Made by a program: the position numbers and the translations under genes
Notes under the pieces: generated by a model
Told to the model about the DNA's origin: nothing
Seen by the model: only the letters and a program-made list of their open reading frames with translations
Databases searched by the model: none
Part shown: positions 26,195-37,540 of the stretch, piece by piece
How positions within the stretch are numbered: the first letter of the stretch is position 1
Layout: each line of letters opens with the position of its first letter
Assembly: GCA_024305405.1 (NCBI GenBank)
Contig: JAKNDB010000107.1
Span: 620,001-684,000, forward strand
DNA length: 64,000 bases
Reading direction: 5' to 3'
Source of the DNA: Dirofilaria immitis
Lineage: Eukaryota > Nematoda > Chromadorea > Rhabditida > Onchocercidae

Positions 26195-27595
26195 CGAAAA
26201 TTAAAAAAACACCCAGTCGCTGTTATTTCTTGAATTGATATTTTGCCTTGTAATGTTTCTATTTTAACATTTCTGACTTCTCCATCTCTTCCCCTTTTGA
26301 TTTCCTTTATTTTTGCTAATTTCCGCATGCCTTGAGGAATTTCCGATTCATTGACCAATATGATTTCTTCCTTTTAGGGTTTTCTTATTTCCACAGCTTT
26401 TTTGGAGAAATATGTTCTCTTCGAGTTCGTTCTTTTAGGTTATTTAGATATATCCTTTTCCATAGTTCCCATAATCTACCTAAAGCCTTATTTGACCAAT
26501 ATTTGATTATTTTTTCATGAGTACTCATTCTGTGAGGGAAATATTCCTCTTCATCAGTATCATGAAAAAGTAGAGTTACTAAAGTGGTGCTTGGTGAAAT
26601 CAAATCGATTGGGCGTAATATTACGTAATCCTTAAAATTTACATATGTTATTGGTTGGGTATTCAATATATCTTCTATTTCTTTCATTAGTGTGATCAAT
26701 TTTTCGTCCCACAATTATTTTCTACCGATAGTTCTTCTCATTGCTTTTTGGTCAAGCCAATTAACCTTTCATACACTCCTCCACTCCATGGAGCTCTTGT
26801 TGTGGTACTTTTTCAGGTTATTCCTTTCACTATTAGGAAGTTTCATGTTTTAGTAGTGCATTTCATGATGGTATCCAAAACTAGTTGAAATTAGCTAGCA
26901 TTGTTGCTCAGAAACAATTTAGGCTATCCTCTCCATGCAATGGATCATCTTAATAGATGCATGAAGCTTGTTCCATGCAATGAATCGTCTTAATACATTC
27001 GTGAAGCTTTCAGATGATATATCATTTGCCACTTCTAGATGTACAGTTCTTGTTGTAAAACATGCAAATAGACCTATCCATCATTTAGTTAGTCCAGTTT
27101 CATTTTTAATAATCCATTATTTTCAAATGTTCTGGAGCTGTTTAATTTGTGCTTCTGAAAGTTTAGGCATTATCAGTGACTTGAATGGCTTTGCACTCAT
27201 CTTTTATAGTTTTTGCACTTACTTAATACTCGCTTGATTTCGGTTCTTCCTTTAGGTTTCGAAATTCCTTCCTAATTTTTGATGGATTATGGGCAATTCT
27301 TACGTGACATAATTCTTCATGTTGTCTTAGTATAAGAAATTCAGTGATAGTATGATGTCTTGGAAGATAGATTAAATTTGAGCTACCTACATCTAATTGC
27401 CTTAATTTGCAATAGGAATCAATTTCGTTATAGTACAGATCTCATTTATTCACTTCTACTTCAGTTATTCCTTGTGATTATGCTTGTGTAATTAGAATTC
27501 TCGTTGCTACTATAAGATCTGATAATGTTATTTCATTCCTCTCTTTAGATAGTTCCTTTAACCATGTGAATTTATTCTTCGATATGAAGTTTTAA
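26195..27595 (-). pseudogene. BEL/Pao integrase and C-terminal domain, degenerate
   Basis: Read on the minus strand from 27595 leftwards: the H2C2 zinc-finger region, the first part of the integrase core (complement of the 26968-27237 segment), a decayed stretch at 26720-26950, then a 109-codon open piece (26385-26714) containing LMKEIEDILNTQPITYV and LRPIDLISP, typical of the domain after the Pao integrase core, and finally NESEIPQGMRKLAKIKEIKR (26250-26358). Stops separate the parts. It is the mirror of 20155-20790 plus 24010-24143, but keeps the section missing there. Confidence 0.8.
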
Positions 27596-27619
27596 GGCGC
27601 ATGCAGTGGCAAACAAAAA

Positions 27620-28250
27620 TGAGAATTATACTAGATATCATAACATTTATTTATATTCACCCTAAGTGAATATAAATACATTAAATGACGAATTATATGG
27701 GAAATATTTTAAAATATAATACTTTGATCATTTGAACATATTCATATTAATATTATTTTGGTTTTGTCCGATATATATATAATACAATTGTATACATATA
27801 TATAATCTTATAAAGAAATTTTCATTATAAATATCAAGAATTTAGATCATTGCTACATAAAAACTTAAATGTTTTGCAATTAATATTTGAAATTCAGCAA
27901 AATGAAATTAAGGAAGTTTTCAAATAATCATATAAAAAAATTAAGGATACTTTCCATTTCTATCCTATTCGAAGAAATTCGATCAATGCAGACGAAGAAG
28001 ACATGTTATGATATGAATCTCTTTAACAAATGTGAAAAATTTCCAGCTGACGACTTCTCTACCACCACCGCTCTTGTGATAAAATATGTGAATGAGGCAA
28101 TTAATCTTTTGATTATTACATTTTCAATATTGATGGAAAGAGTGCTAAGATAATCTAATTCAATTTATGCGAAAGTTCTTAATCACTTAACTTATGTTTC
28201 AGGAAAGTTCGGCATGGCTGGCAATTTGACATTCTATTCAGCAAATACAT
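27620..28250. repeat. Segment Q, left arm of palindrome 3
   Basis: Inverted near-identical copy at 30885-31505. It contains a small hairpin, TATATTCAC and GTGAATATA around a five-base loop, near 27652-27674. An 88-codon open frame (27887-28153) is identical in both arms but has no recognisable family. Confidence 0.85.
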
Positions 28251-28327
28251 TCAGAATTAATCGCACAAAATTCCGTTACATTCGGAATTAATCTCACAAA
28301 ATTCCGTTTATTGATTAATGCTTGTTG

Positions 28328-28850
28328 CAATTGAACTTAATTTCATATTGTATCCATTTTATCACTTATCTATGAGATTGTTTTACTCGAATTTTTGTTC
28401 ATTTATTTATTAACACATAACGAGTTTGAACGTATGGGAAATTAATGGGTAGTTCTTTTTAAAAAAAAAATAAAATAAAATATTCTTCACTCTCATGTAA
28501 TAAACATTATTACAGCCAAACGGAAATTGTAGAGCTCACTATTCCCGCTCTTTCATCGAAATAAGATGCTGGGTGGTCATCTTTGCATATAAAAAAAAAT
28601 TTTAAGACAAATCGATGGCTCTGAAACATTCTTAAATTATTTGTTTGTCGTTCATTTAACATGACAAAATCTGAACCGCACAGAACTTGGATGTCATGTT
28701 TTTGGCTATTCAAATTTTACGAGTAATTTTTTCTATTTTCTTTATTTTTTAAATATATTATTTTAATCATTGATATTTGTAACTATTTATCAAAGAGAGC
28801 TTTTCTTCTGAAGAAATAGCGATGAAAATGATTCATCGGCTTGATATATG
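28328..28850. repeat. Dispersed repeat segment A, inverted copy
   Basis: Complement of 15098-15620, including the 67-codon open frame. It is directly joined to a truncated LTR-like block. Confidence 0.85.
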
Positions 28851-29215
28851 AGCTTCATGCCAATATATGAGCTATATTGAAGAATATTCAAACTTACAAT
28901 ATCACCAAATTGATTACCAAATTATTCTCTCTCATTAATTTATTTGTTATATTATCAGCAAAAATCATTAAGTAATTTTTAAAAAGAACTCGACTATGTT
29001 CATTTAGTAGAATATGATTTATTATATAGTGTTTCAAATTTGCATTTTCTACTATAAATTATTTTTTAGAGCAAAGCACTTCAAACGACAAAAGGTAATT
29101 CAGTTTTTATCCCTTGTGTCATAATAATTTATTTTGTACATCCGGGAAATTAAGTAAATAAGTTAGAAGTGAATAATTCAAACAATTAAGTAATTCGAAA
29201 TGGATTATTAACTAC
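28851..29215 (+). repeat. LTR-like block, copy 3a (5' truncated)
   Basis: Matches the inner part of the LTR-like block (TGCCAATATATGAGCTATAT onward) and ends in the sequence that borders the other cores. Confidence 0.7.
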
Positions 29216-30169
29216 CACATCATTCAGATTTCCAAATTCTCAAAGTTACTTTATTATTTAAAAATATTAGTGATGAACATTTGCTTCGTCGAAATTCAAC
29301 TCTGACAAATTTCTCTTCTCCTGCTCTTATCTTCCCATCATTACGTGCATTCCCCGTATACCTACCAGTCCTTGATCACCGACCGCTCCTTGGACTCCTA
29401 GATCTCCTTCTTCGCCTGGCGGTCCTGCAATTCCAGGTATTCCTTTTCACCTTCCTCGCCCTCCGCTCCTATATCGCCTTTTTCTCCTTGAATTCCTCGA
29501 CTTCCATCACGTCCTCGGCGTCCTGGCAGTCCTCGTGGTCCTCCTTGTGGGGGCGCAAGCCTGAAATTAAAATTCATACATATCTGCTGCCCCACAGATT
29601 GTATTTAAGTATATCCATACTACTCAGAATCTGTTAAGGACTCACCTGAATTACAAAAAAAAGCAGAAAATTAATAGGAATATATCCAAAAATGCATTGG
29701 TATTGATCAATCTGCAATTGTTCTGTGACCAATGATTGAAACACCAAAAAATATAAACGAAAGAGAAATATTTGTGAAATTTAGGTCTAATCGGCCAATC
29801 ATATGAAAAGAAATTTATCAAAGCTAAATAATATTGTCAGAAATGTGAAGAATTTGGCTTGATAACCAATGGACGGAGTTTGAAAAAGAAATCTTCCATT
29901 TATATTGAAAACTGGCATATCTGATATAAATCATTCTTTCTGAAATTCTAAAATAAAGAATCATTTCTTTGTTGAGCGGTTGTGTCGAAATATAATATCT
30001 AAGTATTATTGATGCTATCAATGGAAGTTTCTCGGATCGTTTTGCATGATGACAGGAAAAGGTTTGGCCGAATGATAAAAATCGGGATAAAATGTTCAAG
30101 GAATGAAATAAAGAAACAGGTTAGAGAAACAAGAGTAATTTACAGATCTGAATGATGTTGTAGGTTAAT
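29216..30169 (-). repeat. Collagen-bearing core, copy 3 (inverted)
   Basis: Same core as copies 1 and 2 but reversed, although the LTR-like blocks on its two sides have the same outward layout as in the other cassettes. Confidence 0.8.
29345..29560 (-). pseudogene. Captured collagen exon, copy 3, one base short
   Basis: Minus-strand copy with acceptor and CAC|GTAATG donor preserved. It is 216 bases and not 217: a GGG in copies 1 and 2 is GG here (CC at 29442-29443 on the + strand), which shifts the frame inside the Gly-X-Y run. Given other one-base deficits in this window, a consensus error is possible. Confidence 0.75.
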
Positions 30170-30730
30170 AATCCATTTCGAATTACTTAATTGTTTGAAT
30201 TATTCACTTCTAACTTATTTACTTAATTTCCCGGATGTACAAAATAAATTATTATGACACAAAGGATAAAAATTGGATTGCCTTTTGTCGTTTGAAGTAC
30301 TTTGCTCTAAAAAATAATTTATAGTAGAAAATGCAAATTTGAAACACTATATAATAAATCATATTCTACTAAATGAACATAGTCGAGTTCTTTTTAAAAA
30401 TTACTTAATGATTTTTTGCTGATAATATAACAAATAAATTAATGAGAGAGAATAATTTGGTAATCAATTTGGTGATATTGTAAGTTTGAATATTCTTCAA
30501 TATAGCTCATATATTGGCATGAAGCATTTATGTAGGGAATATGCATTTCATTGCACATTAATCAATTCTATGATCTAAATCATTCGTCAAAATTATTTGA
30601 TATGTATCATAATAAAAGTTTTTGATTTAAAGTGATATGGATGTTATTTCGATCTTTGCCAAATTGATTTAATTGGCTGTAGGTTATTTTATTTTATTTT
30701 GCTTTTTGCAACAAAAATTTAAAAAAAAAC
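30170..30730 (-). repeat. LTR-like block, copy 3b (inverted)
   Basis: Reverse-orientation LTR-like block similar to 18068-18500, followed to about 30890 by sequence matching the complement of 16510-16660. Confidence 0.75.
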
Positions 30731-30884
30731 GATTTAAAAGATAATTTGTTAATTAATTTAGAGAGAGTCTGGATTAAAAATTTAGTATGTCTACAACCAA
30801 ACATATGTCGTTAGGAGCGGATCTATTAAAAATTCTTTTATGTAACGGAATTTTGTGAGATTAATTCTGAATGTATTTGCTGAA

Positions 30885-31505
30885 TAGAATGTCAAATTGC
30901 CAGCCATGCCGAACTTTCCTGAAACATAAGTTAAGTGATTAAGAACTTTCGCATAAATTGAATTAGATTATCTTAGCACTCTTTCCATCAATATTGAAAA
31001 TGTAATAATCAAAAGATTAATTGCCTCATTCACATATTTTATCACAAGAGCGGTGGTGGTAGAGAAGTCGTCAGCTGGAAATTTTTCACATTTGTTAAAG
31101 AGATTCATATCATAACATGTCTTCTTCGTCTGCATTGATCGAATTTCTTCGAATAGGATAGAAATGGAAAGTATCCTTAATTTTTTTATATGATTATTTG
31201 AAAACTTCCTTAATTTCATTTTGCTGAATTTCAAATATTAATTGCAAAACATTCAAGTTTTTATGTAGCAATGATCTAAATTCTTGATATTTGTAATGAA
31301 AATTTCTTTATAAGATTATATATATGTATACAATTGTATTATATATATATCGGACAAAACCAAAATAATATTAATATGAATATGTTCAAATGATCAAAGT
31401 ATTATATTTTAAAATATTTCCCATATAATTCGTCATTTAATGTATTTATATTCACTTAGGGTGAATATAAATAAATGTTATGATATCTAGTATAATTCTC
31501 ATTTT
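30885..31505. repeat. Segment Q, right arm of palindrome 3
   Basis: Inverted counterpart of 27620-28250, outer edge near TAATTCTCATTTTTTTGC. It marks the right limit of the repeat nest. Confidence 0.85.
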
Positions 31506-32343
31506 TTTGCAATCATTAAGCTTAATTTCAATAGCAGAATATTGTCGATTAATTTTTATGTAAATCTAATCTAATAACCAAATTTTTACCATGTTTGATA
31601 TATTGTAAATGCAAACTCCCATTATAAAAACATTATTATCTCTCTGTGAAAAGGTTAATTTTTTCGTTCATTCTTTTTACTTTGCTCTAATCGGTGCTTA
31701 ATAGCTTAATAGTTCTCAACTCAACTTTGAAATTTCATCAAGCTTATGAATTCCCAACACCAACAACTTCTTCTATTGAAATAAAATACAAATTATCGAT
31801 TATATATGTTATTTATCAATTGTTCTGTGTATCGTAATTGCGACAAATGAAAGTCCGTGAAACTAAGAAATTCGTTATACGACGAATTTAAGTCTATCCA
31901 ATTTTCAATCGCAATAATAGTCTTATTTTCGAGACAACAAGCATAAGCTTTTATAAATCAATTTCATTGTTCATCTAAAAATTGAACGGTTATAAAAATA
32001 TATACATTAAAGCTATAATTGCTTTGGTATACTATCAAATCTGTATTTGCTTGGAAGTTGCAGTTGTTTTCATTATAACTAATTAATTACTCACAGATTT
32101 CAAAAATAATCTGCGATTTGATCTATAAAATATTCAGTATTAATTTTTTGATTTCTTTATCATCTAAAATTATATATCAATAATTTGAAATTGCCAAATT
32201 AGTCTCCTTTCAATCTGTTGATAATTACGATGATACAGTTTCAATAATAATAAACTATGATGCATTTTTATTCAAATTTAGTAAGAATAAAAATATCAAA
32301 TTAGCTCATGAAGAGTCTTCTACGTAAAATACGGTAATTTCAG
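31506..32343. other. Intergenic, no gene seen
   Basis: Single-copy AT-rich DNA to the right of the repeat nest. Upstream exons of the possible gene at 32344-33307 could lie here, but none was convincing. Confidence 0.4.
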
Positions 32344-33307
32344 AAGACAAAAAGAGTTAAATGAAATGGGTGACAAATATTTGTAGAAATTTGTCTGGTA
32401 GTTTCATCCATAAATTATATTAATCATGAAATTCTTTCATGGCATCATTAGAATATTCTAATGATGAAATCATCGTTTTTATCGTTATTTTTTTCTGTGT
32501 TTTGAATAATTTTTAATAATAATTAATTGAAATTCATATATGTATATTGCGAAATTTGAAAAAAATAAAACTTTTAGATTTCAAAATTTACAATCAATTT
32601 TTTCAGAAGGATTCGCCATGAAAAGATGGGCTTGTTTACAAGAATATCGGCAACTGTTACAGAATAAACTTTATGTATATTCTTTTAAAACGAATATTTC
32701 AAGCATTTCTATAATACTGAAAATAAAAATAATATCAGGATTTTTTAGCCGTAAAAATAATACATAGATGTTTGTACGACTTGATTCACTTCTTACGTCG
32801 GCTATTATCTACTACTTCGACTTCAAAAACAATATAAAATCATCTCGTTATGTCAAATTGAAAGTTTGAATATTCCAGCTTAATCAGCAATGCTTTTGCA
32901 TCATCGAAGTTATAAAATACTTCAATAGTGCCATTTGTTTTTTTTTTTTTTTTTTTTAGTATTGACATGATCAATGATTAATTCATATGCTTATTATGAA
33001 AAAGTTCTTGCGATTTCTACTCTTAGGTTGTTTTACGCAATCAATAAGTTTGGAATAATTTAAATTGTTTCGTTTTGTTTCATTTGTTTCAAATTTTCAG
33101 CAATACATTTCATCGTTTTTTTAAATGATATTTATTATCGTATATTTTTATCCAATCATTTTTACAATTTATTTATCATATTTCCTTATTTAATAGGCAT
33201 TCTTTTAATTCATTCAAATATTTCAGGATGCATATATCCCTTCCCCAATTCATACCTCATGGCATAAAGTATACGAGCATAAGGCATCTCAAAGAGATGG
33301 GAAATAA
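32344..33307 (+). CDS. Possible small gene, 3' exons only, unknown function
   Basis: Three exon-like pieces with good acceptors: 32344-32382 (RQKELNEMGDKY, donor GTAGAA), 32607-32674 (FAMKRWACLQEYRQLLQNKL, donor GTATAT) and 33227-33307 (DAYIPSPIHTSWHKVYEHK, ending RDGK and TAA). The last two join in phase; the first does not join the second without one extra or missing base, so the model is incomplete or affected by a base error. Basic, Trp/Tyr-containing text suggests real coding sequence, but I do not recognise the family. No start codon was assigned. Confidence 0.35.
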
Positions 33308-33426
33308 TAGTTTTCATAGAAGTTTATTCTAAAGCTTGTTTTCCTGTCGTTGCTCCGAGCTATCTCTGTTATTGTTTGAATGATTGGTAGTGAAGGTGAT
33401 CGGTTTTATCTTCGATATATTTTGAC

Positions 33427-35104
33427 ATGATCCCGAACAGTGGAATGACGCGACGACCAAGTAGTCGAATTCGGAAGACGAGACGAGCGTATAGCCCATC
33501 CACTAATGATGGTACTTCGCTTAGTACGGTTTTTTATTATTGGGGCTAAGACTACATCGTTTTGCTTCTGCTACTTAGAAAGCTGAAGAAAAGCAAAGGA
33601 TGGTGATCTGAAAGTTGTATTCATCTTTTGATTACTGTCTTTTGTCGCTTTTTTTTTTACTACTCATTAGTTTGATTCAGATACTCCGTCCACGTCGAGC
33701 AAAAGCAGAATTCGAGGAAAATCTCGCCATATTCCTTCGAGCATCTCAAGATCATTGTCCAGTTCAAGCTCTGAAGAGGTAAAAAATAGATGTTGCGCAT
33801 GACTTCTCTGAAAAGATATTCGTTATATGATTTGAATAATCTGCTGGTTGAATAGTACTTCTCACAAATATTTTCTTACACAACAAAGTATTATGCCATT
33901 AATTCTGAAACTATCTTGTTAAAAAGTATCGAAAAATATATGTTTGGAAATTATGAATTTAATTTTCTTCCACGTGATGCGAACTCCTTCGATTATTTAA
34001 AAATATTATGGATTTTAAAATATGAGCCTTGCAAATTACTTAATTTTCAGATCACAATGATGGAAAAAAAGCAATTATTTCCCAAAATCTGTCTTCTGAT
34101 GAGTTGCCGATTTCTAAAAACCCTTCGCTTCCATCCCAAGTAAATCAATTTGTGATCCATCTGATTATTGGACATTAAAGTTTCAATTTTAAGCTACTGG
34201 CCCAAATTGATTCAATCAATTAATTGCTGTTGTAGGCTATGAATGACAAGGAGTGTGGTAACATAGTACTGAATCATAACTCCTTTTGGAATTTTGCTGT
34301 TACGTTGAGGTTTGCTTTGTTGATATTAATAATCGTTTTTATATGCTTAACAGCTAACTGAAAAATAACTAAAGTCAATTTACAGATGCCTAAGGTGACG
34401 TTTTATTTGATCTCCTTTAAAATATATGATTGAAACGCGATGAGATTTTGTTTAGAAGTCTCTCAGATTGGAAATATTTATTTTCTTGATTCGATGTAAT
34501 TGTTTATTCTTTTAAGTCATCCGATTACACATGAAAAAATTGCTAGTGATAAGATAATTCCACTCGTGTTGAAAGAAGTATCCAGAGCTATTCGACAACT
34601 AATTTTTGGAGCGAAACTTGTTATGCAACAAGCTAAAAGACAAAAGCTTCTGTGTGATGACTTAAATGCATTCATCGAAATGAATGGTGGAAAGGTAAGT
34701 TTGCATCAATTTAATCAAATTTCAAATTTTTTGTGAATGTATGCAGCTATTTTTGAGAGCTTTATTAATAATAAAAGACAAACTGAACGGGTGGATATTC
34801 TACAGTGTTACATTACATACTTCATACTTACGTTTACTCTCTAGCGTTGTTCTTAATTACATTTTCTGCATACAAATTAATTTTAGTTGTTGTTCGGTTT
34901 CATGGAAGATAACAGATGGCAAAAAATTGGTGACGTATTTGTGCCTTGTGATGAGATTCTTGACTTGAGGTTCTGCTCAGCAAGTGTTCAACTCGAAACA
35001 CTTAGTGCTAAGTAAGTTTCCAAATTCTTGCTTATTTTCATATTATTAAGGATCCTACAATTAAAAAATTAAATTTTTTGGTCATAGAGATATTTTTCAG
35101 GTAA
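33427..35104 (+). CDS. TAF6/TAF6L-like histone-fold protein
   Basis: Proposed exons: 33427-33528, 33671-33778, 34051-34139, 34236-34298, 34467-34495, 34517-34694, 34887-35011, and a last exon supplying G plus TAA (35101-35104). The N-terminal half is Ser/Arg-rich (SSRIRKTRRAYSPS; SRSLSSSSSEE). The C-terminal half resembles the TAF6 histone fold: VLKEVSRAIRQLIFGAKLVM, then QAKRQKLLCDDLNAFIEM, then LLFGFMEDNRW and VFVPCDEILDL. TAF6 pairs with TAF9 in TFIID, and TAF6L does so in SAGA. About 230 residues are predicted, far below the usual 450-650, with no HEAT-repeat region found. Exons 2 and 3 join out of phase unless the A7 run at 34064-34070 is one base short. Other exons could have been missed. 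Confidence 0.65.
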
Positions 35105-35619
35105 TTAGAAATATTATGAAATTTAACAAAATCGAAAGATTTTGAAGGAAAGCAATTCAATACAACATAGGGAAGAATATGTTCTAAACAATTCACAGAT
35201 CGCCGATTCGAAATGTATCATCTGTACTGAATAAAATTTAAATATTGAGAGTATTTTTGCCTCATTTGGGTATTAGATTTATAAGTATCATATAAATAAA
35301 TCAATTCTTTATTCGAGTAATCAAAGGAACTTTTTCAAATCTACTGTTGATCTAAATTAGCTTGTAATTCGACTTTCCCTAACTAGTTTGAAACTATGAC
35401 AGGTTCATTCTTTAAACAGATGCATCAAGTGCAAAGAGACTTACATCAACATCAGTTCGTAGCAATAATATTCATTCTTGTTTACAGTGAGATGAGACTG
35501 ATGTTATATAAACGATGAACTGTTTTAAAATATTCATTATATATGATAGGAAATTTTATGAACGAATTCGTTTCAAGTGAAAAGAAAGAGAGCAGTGGAA
35601 TGCACGGTGGACTCAACAA
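35105..35619. other. Tail-to-tail intergenic spacer between TAF6-like gene and rpl-7A
   Basis: No exon seen. The two genes converge here. Confidence 0.5.
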
Positions 35620-35625
35620 TTTATT
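35620..35625 (-). terminator. Poly(A) signal of rpl-7A
   Basis: AATAAA on the minus strand, about 41 bases past the stop codon. Confidence 0.7.
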
Positions 35626-35666
35626 TCGTTAATGCAGTGAAAAAAAAAAAACGTAAAGTTAGTCAC

Positions 35667-37509
35667 TCAGGCTTTTTGTGCAAGTTCCTTGGCCCGCGCT
35701 TTTTCAATTCGTGCCTTCTTTGCTTGCGAGCGAGCTGACATGATACCACCTCCCCAATGCTTCCGAATTTCATCAGCTCGTTCGTTATAATTCGTTATAA
35801 CTGTTTCTTTCAGTTTCATCAAAGCTGTCTTGTCCTCACTGCAATATCACACACTGGTACTAAATATTTCCCAAAAAGTCTTGAATACATATTTCCTCAA
35901 CTGTGTCGATAATAAGAAGGAAAAGGGAATAGCTTATTCGAGCGTAAATGAAAAACATAAAAACAATCACGATTTTTTAAAACTTCGGCATTTTCTTGGG
36001 ACTTGCAAAAATAAACTTGTACTTACGGATTCGTATCAACAATAGCAACGCATGACGCAGTCTTTCGATGTACAACTTGACCAAGACGCGCTTTGCCCTT
36101 GATAATGCAATACGGCACCTGTAAAGTTGCAGAACATAATTTTAATATTCAAAATGACTGGTTCCAAATGATTCACTCAAATTAATAAACGTTTGAATTG
36201 AACGGTGTAACTAATACAACACTAAGAAGAGAGTAAAAATTCAGAAGAAATAAGCCGGAACTCACTTTGAATTTCCGGCAAAGTGCCGGAAGGAAAAGAA
36301 CAATTTCAATAGGTTCAACATCATGCGCAATAACAACCAATTGTGCCTTCTTTTGTTCTACAAGTTTCGTGACCTGGTTTACACCCGAACGAACTACTGG
36401 TACACGTTTTGTTACTTCTTCAGTTTTGCCTGCTGCTCGGGCTTCCGCACGCGCCCTTAATCGTTCTATCTTCTGGTGTTTCGTTTCTGGACGATATTTG
36501 TCCAACAAACGGAATAACTGCGTGGCTGGAAAATATAAAGTAGATGAAAATTCCTATAGCAGTTGATTTTGTTTAGAAAGAGTTTAAAATTTCCTCTAAA
36601 ATCCAAATCATCTCCCAATCAACGCTAATGAAGACTCCAGTCCTAATTTTCTAATAGCAAACAAGATCGATTCCTTCTAACCAGCAATTTGAACGATAAT
36701 AAAAAGTGCCGCTTTGAAATGGAGCCGGGAACAGATAATCATCGACTTTTATTGCAAAATACTGAATATGAAAAACAAGTAGTACCAAAATTTACCTGTC
36801 TGTTTATCAAGCGTTGTACGGAATTGATTGATTGGTGGTGGGATTTTTAAACGCTTCATCAAAACAGCTTTTGCCGTTGCAAACGAATATACTTGGGCCA
36901 TCGCACAAATCGAGTTAAATCTCGTTTTGGCTGGATGTCTTGACCTGAAAATGAAATAAATTATCCTTTTTTTTCGATCCTCCATATAAAAGATCTCCCT
37001 TCGATCACTAAAAGATCAAAAGATCAATCTAACCTATTGAAAAATTGCGAGGTCTTTTCTCGAATAGAGGATTTTGCTCCTTTTTCGATGCTTCCGATTT
37101 TCTGACTATTGGTGGCGGAGGAGCAACTCTCTTCTTGATAATTTTCTTTGAAGGCTACAATAATTCTAATAATGATTACATACGCTTCCAAAGACTTATA
37201 AAATAATTTTCTAAAATTAAGCAGTTATTTAAAATGTCATCAATATTCTGAACCTGCATTGTTACTGCAGTTACTAACTAACTGTCGAAAGGAAATAATT
37301 CGAAAACATAATACGATGTTTGTTAATATTTGGTAGATAATTACTATTGAAACGAATAATATTTACAGCATATCAGTTAAAAGAAAAGCATTATATCGAT
37401 ATTAAAGGATAATAAAATGTATAAAACTGATAGCAAGATATCATCCAAGAAATACGAGTGATAATCTTGCCAAAAAGAACACGAAATAGACAATCAAACG
37501 ACTCACCAT
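35667..37509 (-). CDS. rpl-7A: 60S ribosomal protein L7a (eL8)
   Basis: Exons in reading order: 37507-37509 (ATG only), 37034-37154, 36796-36944, 36266-36525, 36027-36118, 35667-35838; about 265 residues, the normal length. Recognisable segments: [13 protein letters not shown] at the N-terminus, [62 protein letters not shown], the L7Ae/L30e fold with [20 protein letters not shown] and [12 protein letters not shown], and [15 protein letters not shown] near the end. It is a structural protein of the large ribosomal subunit. In exon 36796-36944 the A4 run (T4 at 36869-36872 on the + strand) is one base short: LQRQK and VLMKRLK lie in different frames, and the phase to the next exon is right only with the extra base. 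An essential single-copy-type gene argues for a consensus error. Confidence 0.97.
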
Positions 37510-37527
37510 TTCCACTTCAGCTTCAAC

Positions 37528-37540
37528 CTAAAAAAAAATC
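37528..37540 (-). promoter_or_regulatory. Probable spliced-leader acceptor of rpl-7A
   Basis: On the minus strand a poly-T tract ending TTTTTTTTTAG lies 18 bases before the ATG. The 21-base segment after it (GTTGAAGCTGAAGTGGAA then ATG) ends in a GTGAGT donor. With no in-frame coding upstream, this fits an SL trans-splice site on a short 5' UTR. Confidence 0.6.

Noticed and set aside
27887..28153. 88-codon frame in segment Q, identical in both arms
   Set aside because: Identity reflects recent duplication; no recognisable domain and no coding context.
36526..36795. Possible C/D-box snoRNA in an rpl-7A intron
   Set aside because: L7a introns host snoRNAs in vertebrates and a GATGAT occurs here, but no correctly spaced C, D and guide elements were found.
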